Below, in pieces: positions 63,945-64,000 of a DNA stretch of 64,000 nt. This DNA is from Typhlomys cinereus (Eukaryota; Chordata; Mammalia; Rodentia; Platacanthomyidae). The stretch lies in assembly GCA_023101885.1 (NCBI GenBank), contig JALPQD010000005.1, forward strand, positions 2,065,020 to 2,129,019, written 5' to 3'. The position numbers were made by a program, and so were the translations under genes. The notes under the pieces are model-generated. The model ran no database searches. It saw only the letters and a program-made list of their open reading frames with translations, and was not told the DNA's origin. The stretch's first letter is position 1. Each line of letters begins with the position of its first letter.

Positions 63945-64000
63945 CGATGTTAATTTGTGTCTACTGTGAAAAAAATTTACCCCCGCTATGATACTGTAAT

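Overview
The window reads as intergenic or deep-intronic DNA from a rodent nuclear genome. It shows B1- and B4-type SINEs, ID-like tRNA heads, MaLR-type LTRs, L1 fragments, old MIR relics, long (CA)n and (TTTC)n/(TTCC)n microsatellites, and AT-rich non-repeat stretches. The most frequent SINE has a tRNA-like head with A and B boxes, a body of about 150 bp and a CA-rich tail. It does not read as canonical mouse B2 or ID, so a non-murine rodent is more likely than Mus or Rattus. Jerboa-type and pocket-mouse/gopher-type genomes are untested possibilities. I found no convincing protein-coding gene, rRNA, tRNA or CRISPR array. Every long open frame I examined crosses repeat boundaries, is low complexity, or lacks family resemblance.

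Layout. 1-4.0 kb: B4/B3-type SINE relics and an IAP-like LTR with an adjacent tRNA-Phe-type primer-binding site. 4.0-8.2 kb: AT-rich, largely unique DNA with homeodomain/POU-type motifs, broken by three copies of the dominant SINE. 8.2-10.4 kb: a degenerate tandem repeat, then a second IAP-like LTR with primer-binding site and leader. 10.4-16.7 kb: mostly unique, with two MaLR pieces, a MIR and a large (TTTC)n tract. 16.7-17.8 kb: a long inverted repeat with about 155 bp arms enclosing two SINEs. 18.9-20.2 kb: three LTRs in a row. 21-31 kb: mixed SINE/LTR/unique DNA with a 21-bp minisatellite and a perfect 14-bp-arm palindrome. 31.7-36.0 kb: one L1 copy split by four or five later insertions. 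36-41 kb: SINEs, a 27-bp minisatellite and a second L1 3' end. 41-46.3 kb: LTRs, an AT-rich unique block, and antisense L1 fragments. 46.3-55 kb: B4, several LTRs (one full-length with apparent target duplications) and a CpG-richer unique block. 55-64 kb: scattered SINEs, a second CpG-richer block and a candidate conserved noncoding element near the right edge.

No set of genes working together is visible. The biology readable here is retrotransposon history (nested insertion, solo LTR formation, target duplications) and possible noncoding regulatory DNA. Family names for repeats are recognised from memory of consensus features and were not searched. Divergence, age and conservation could not be computed.
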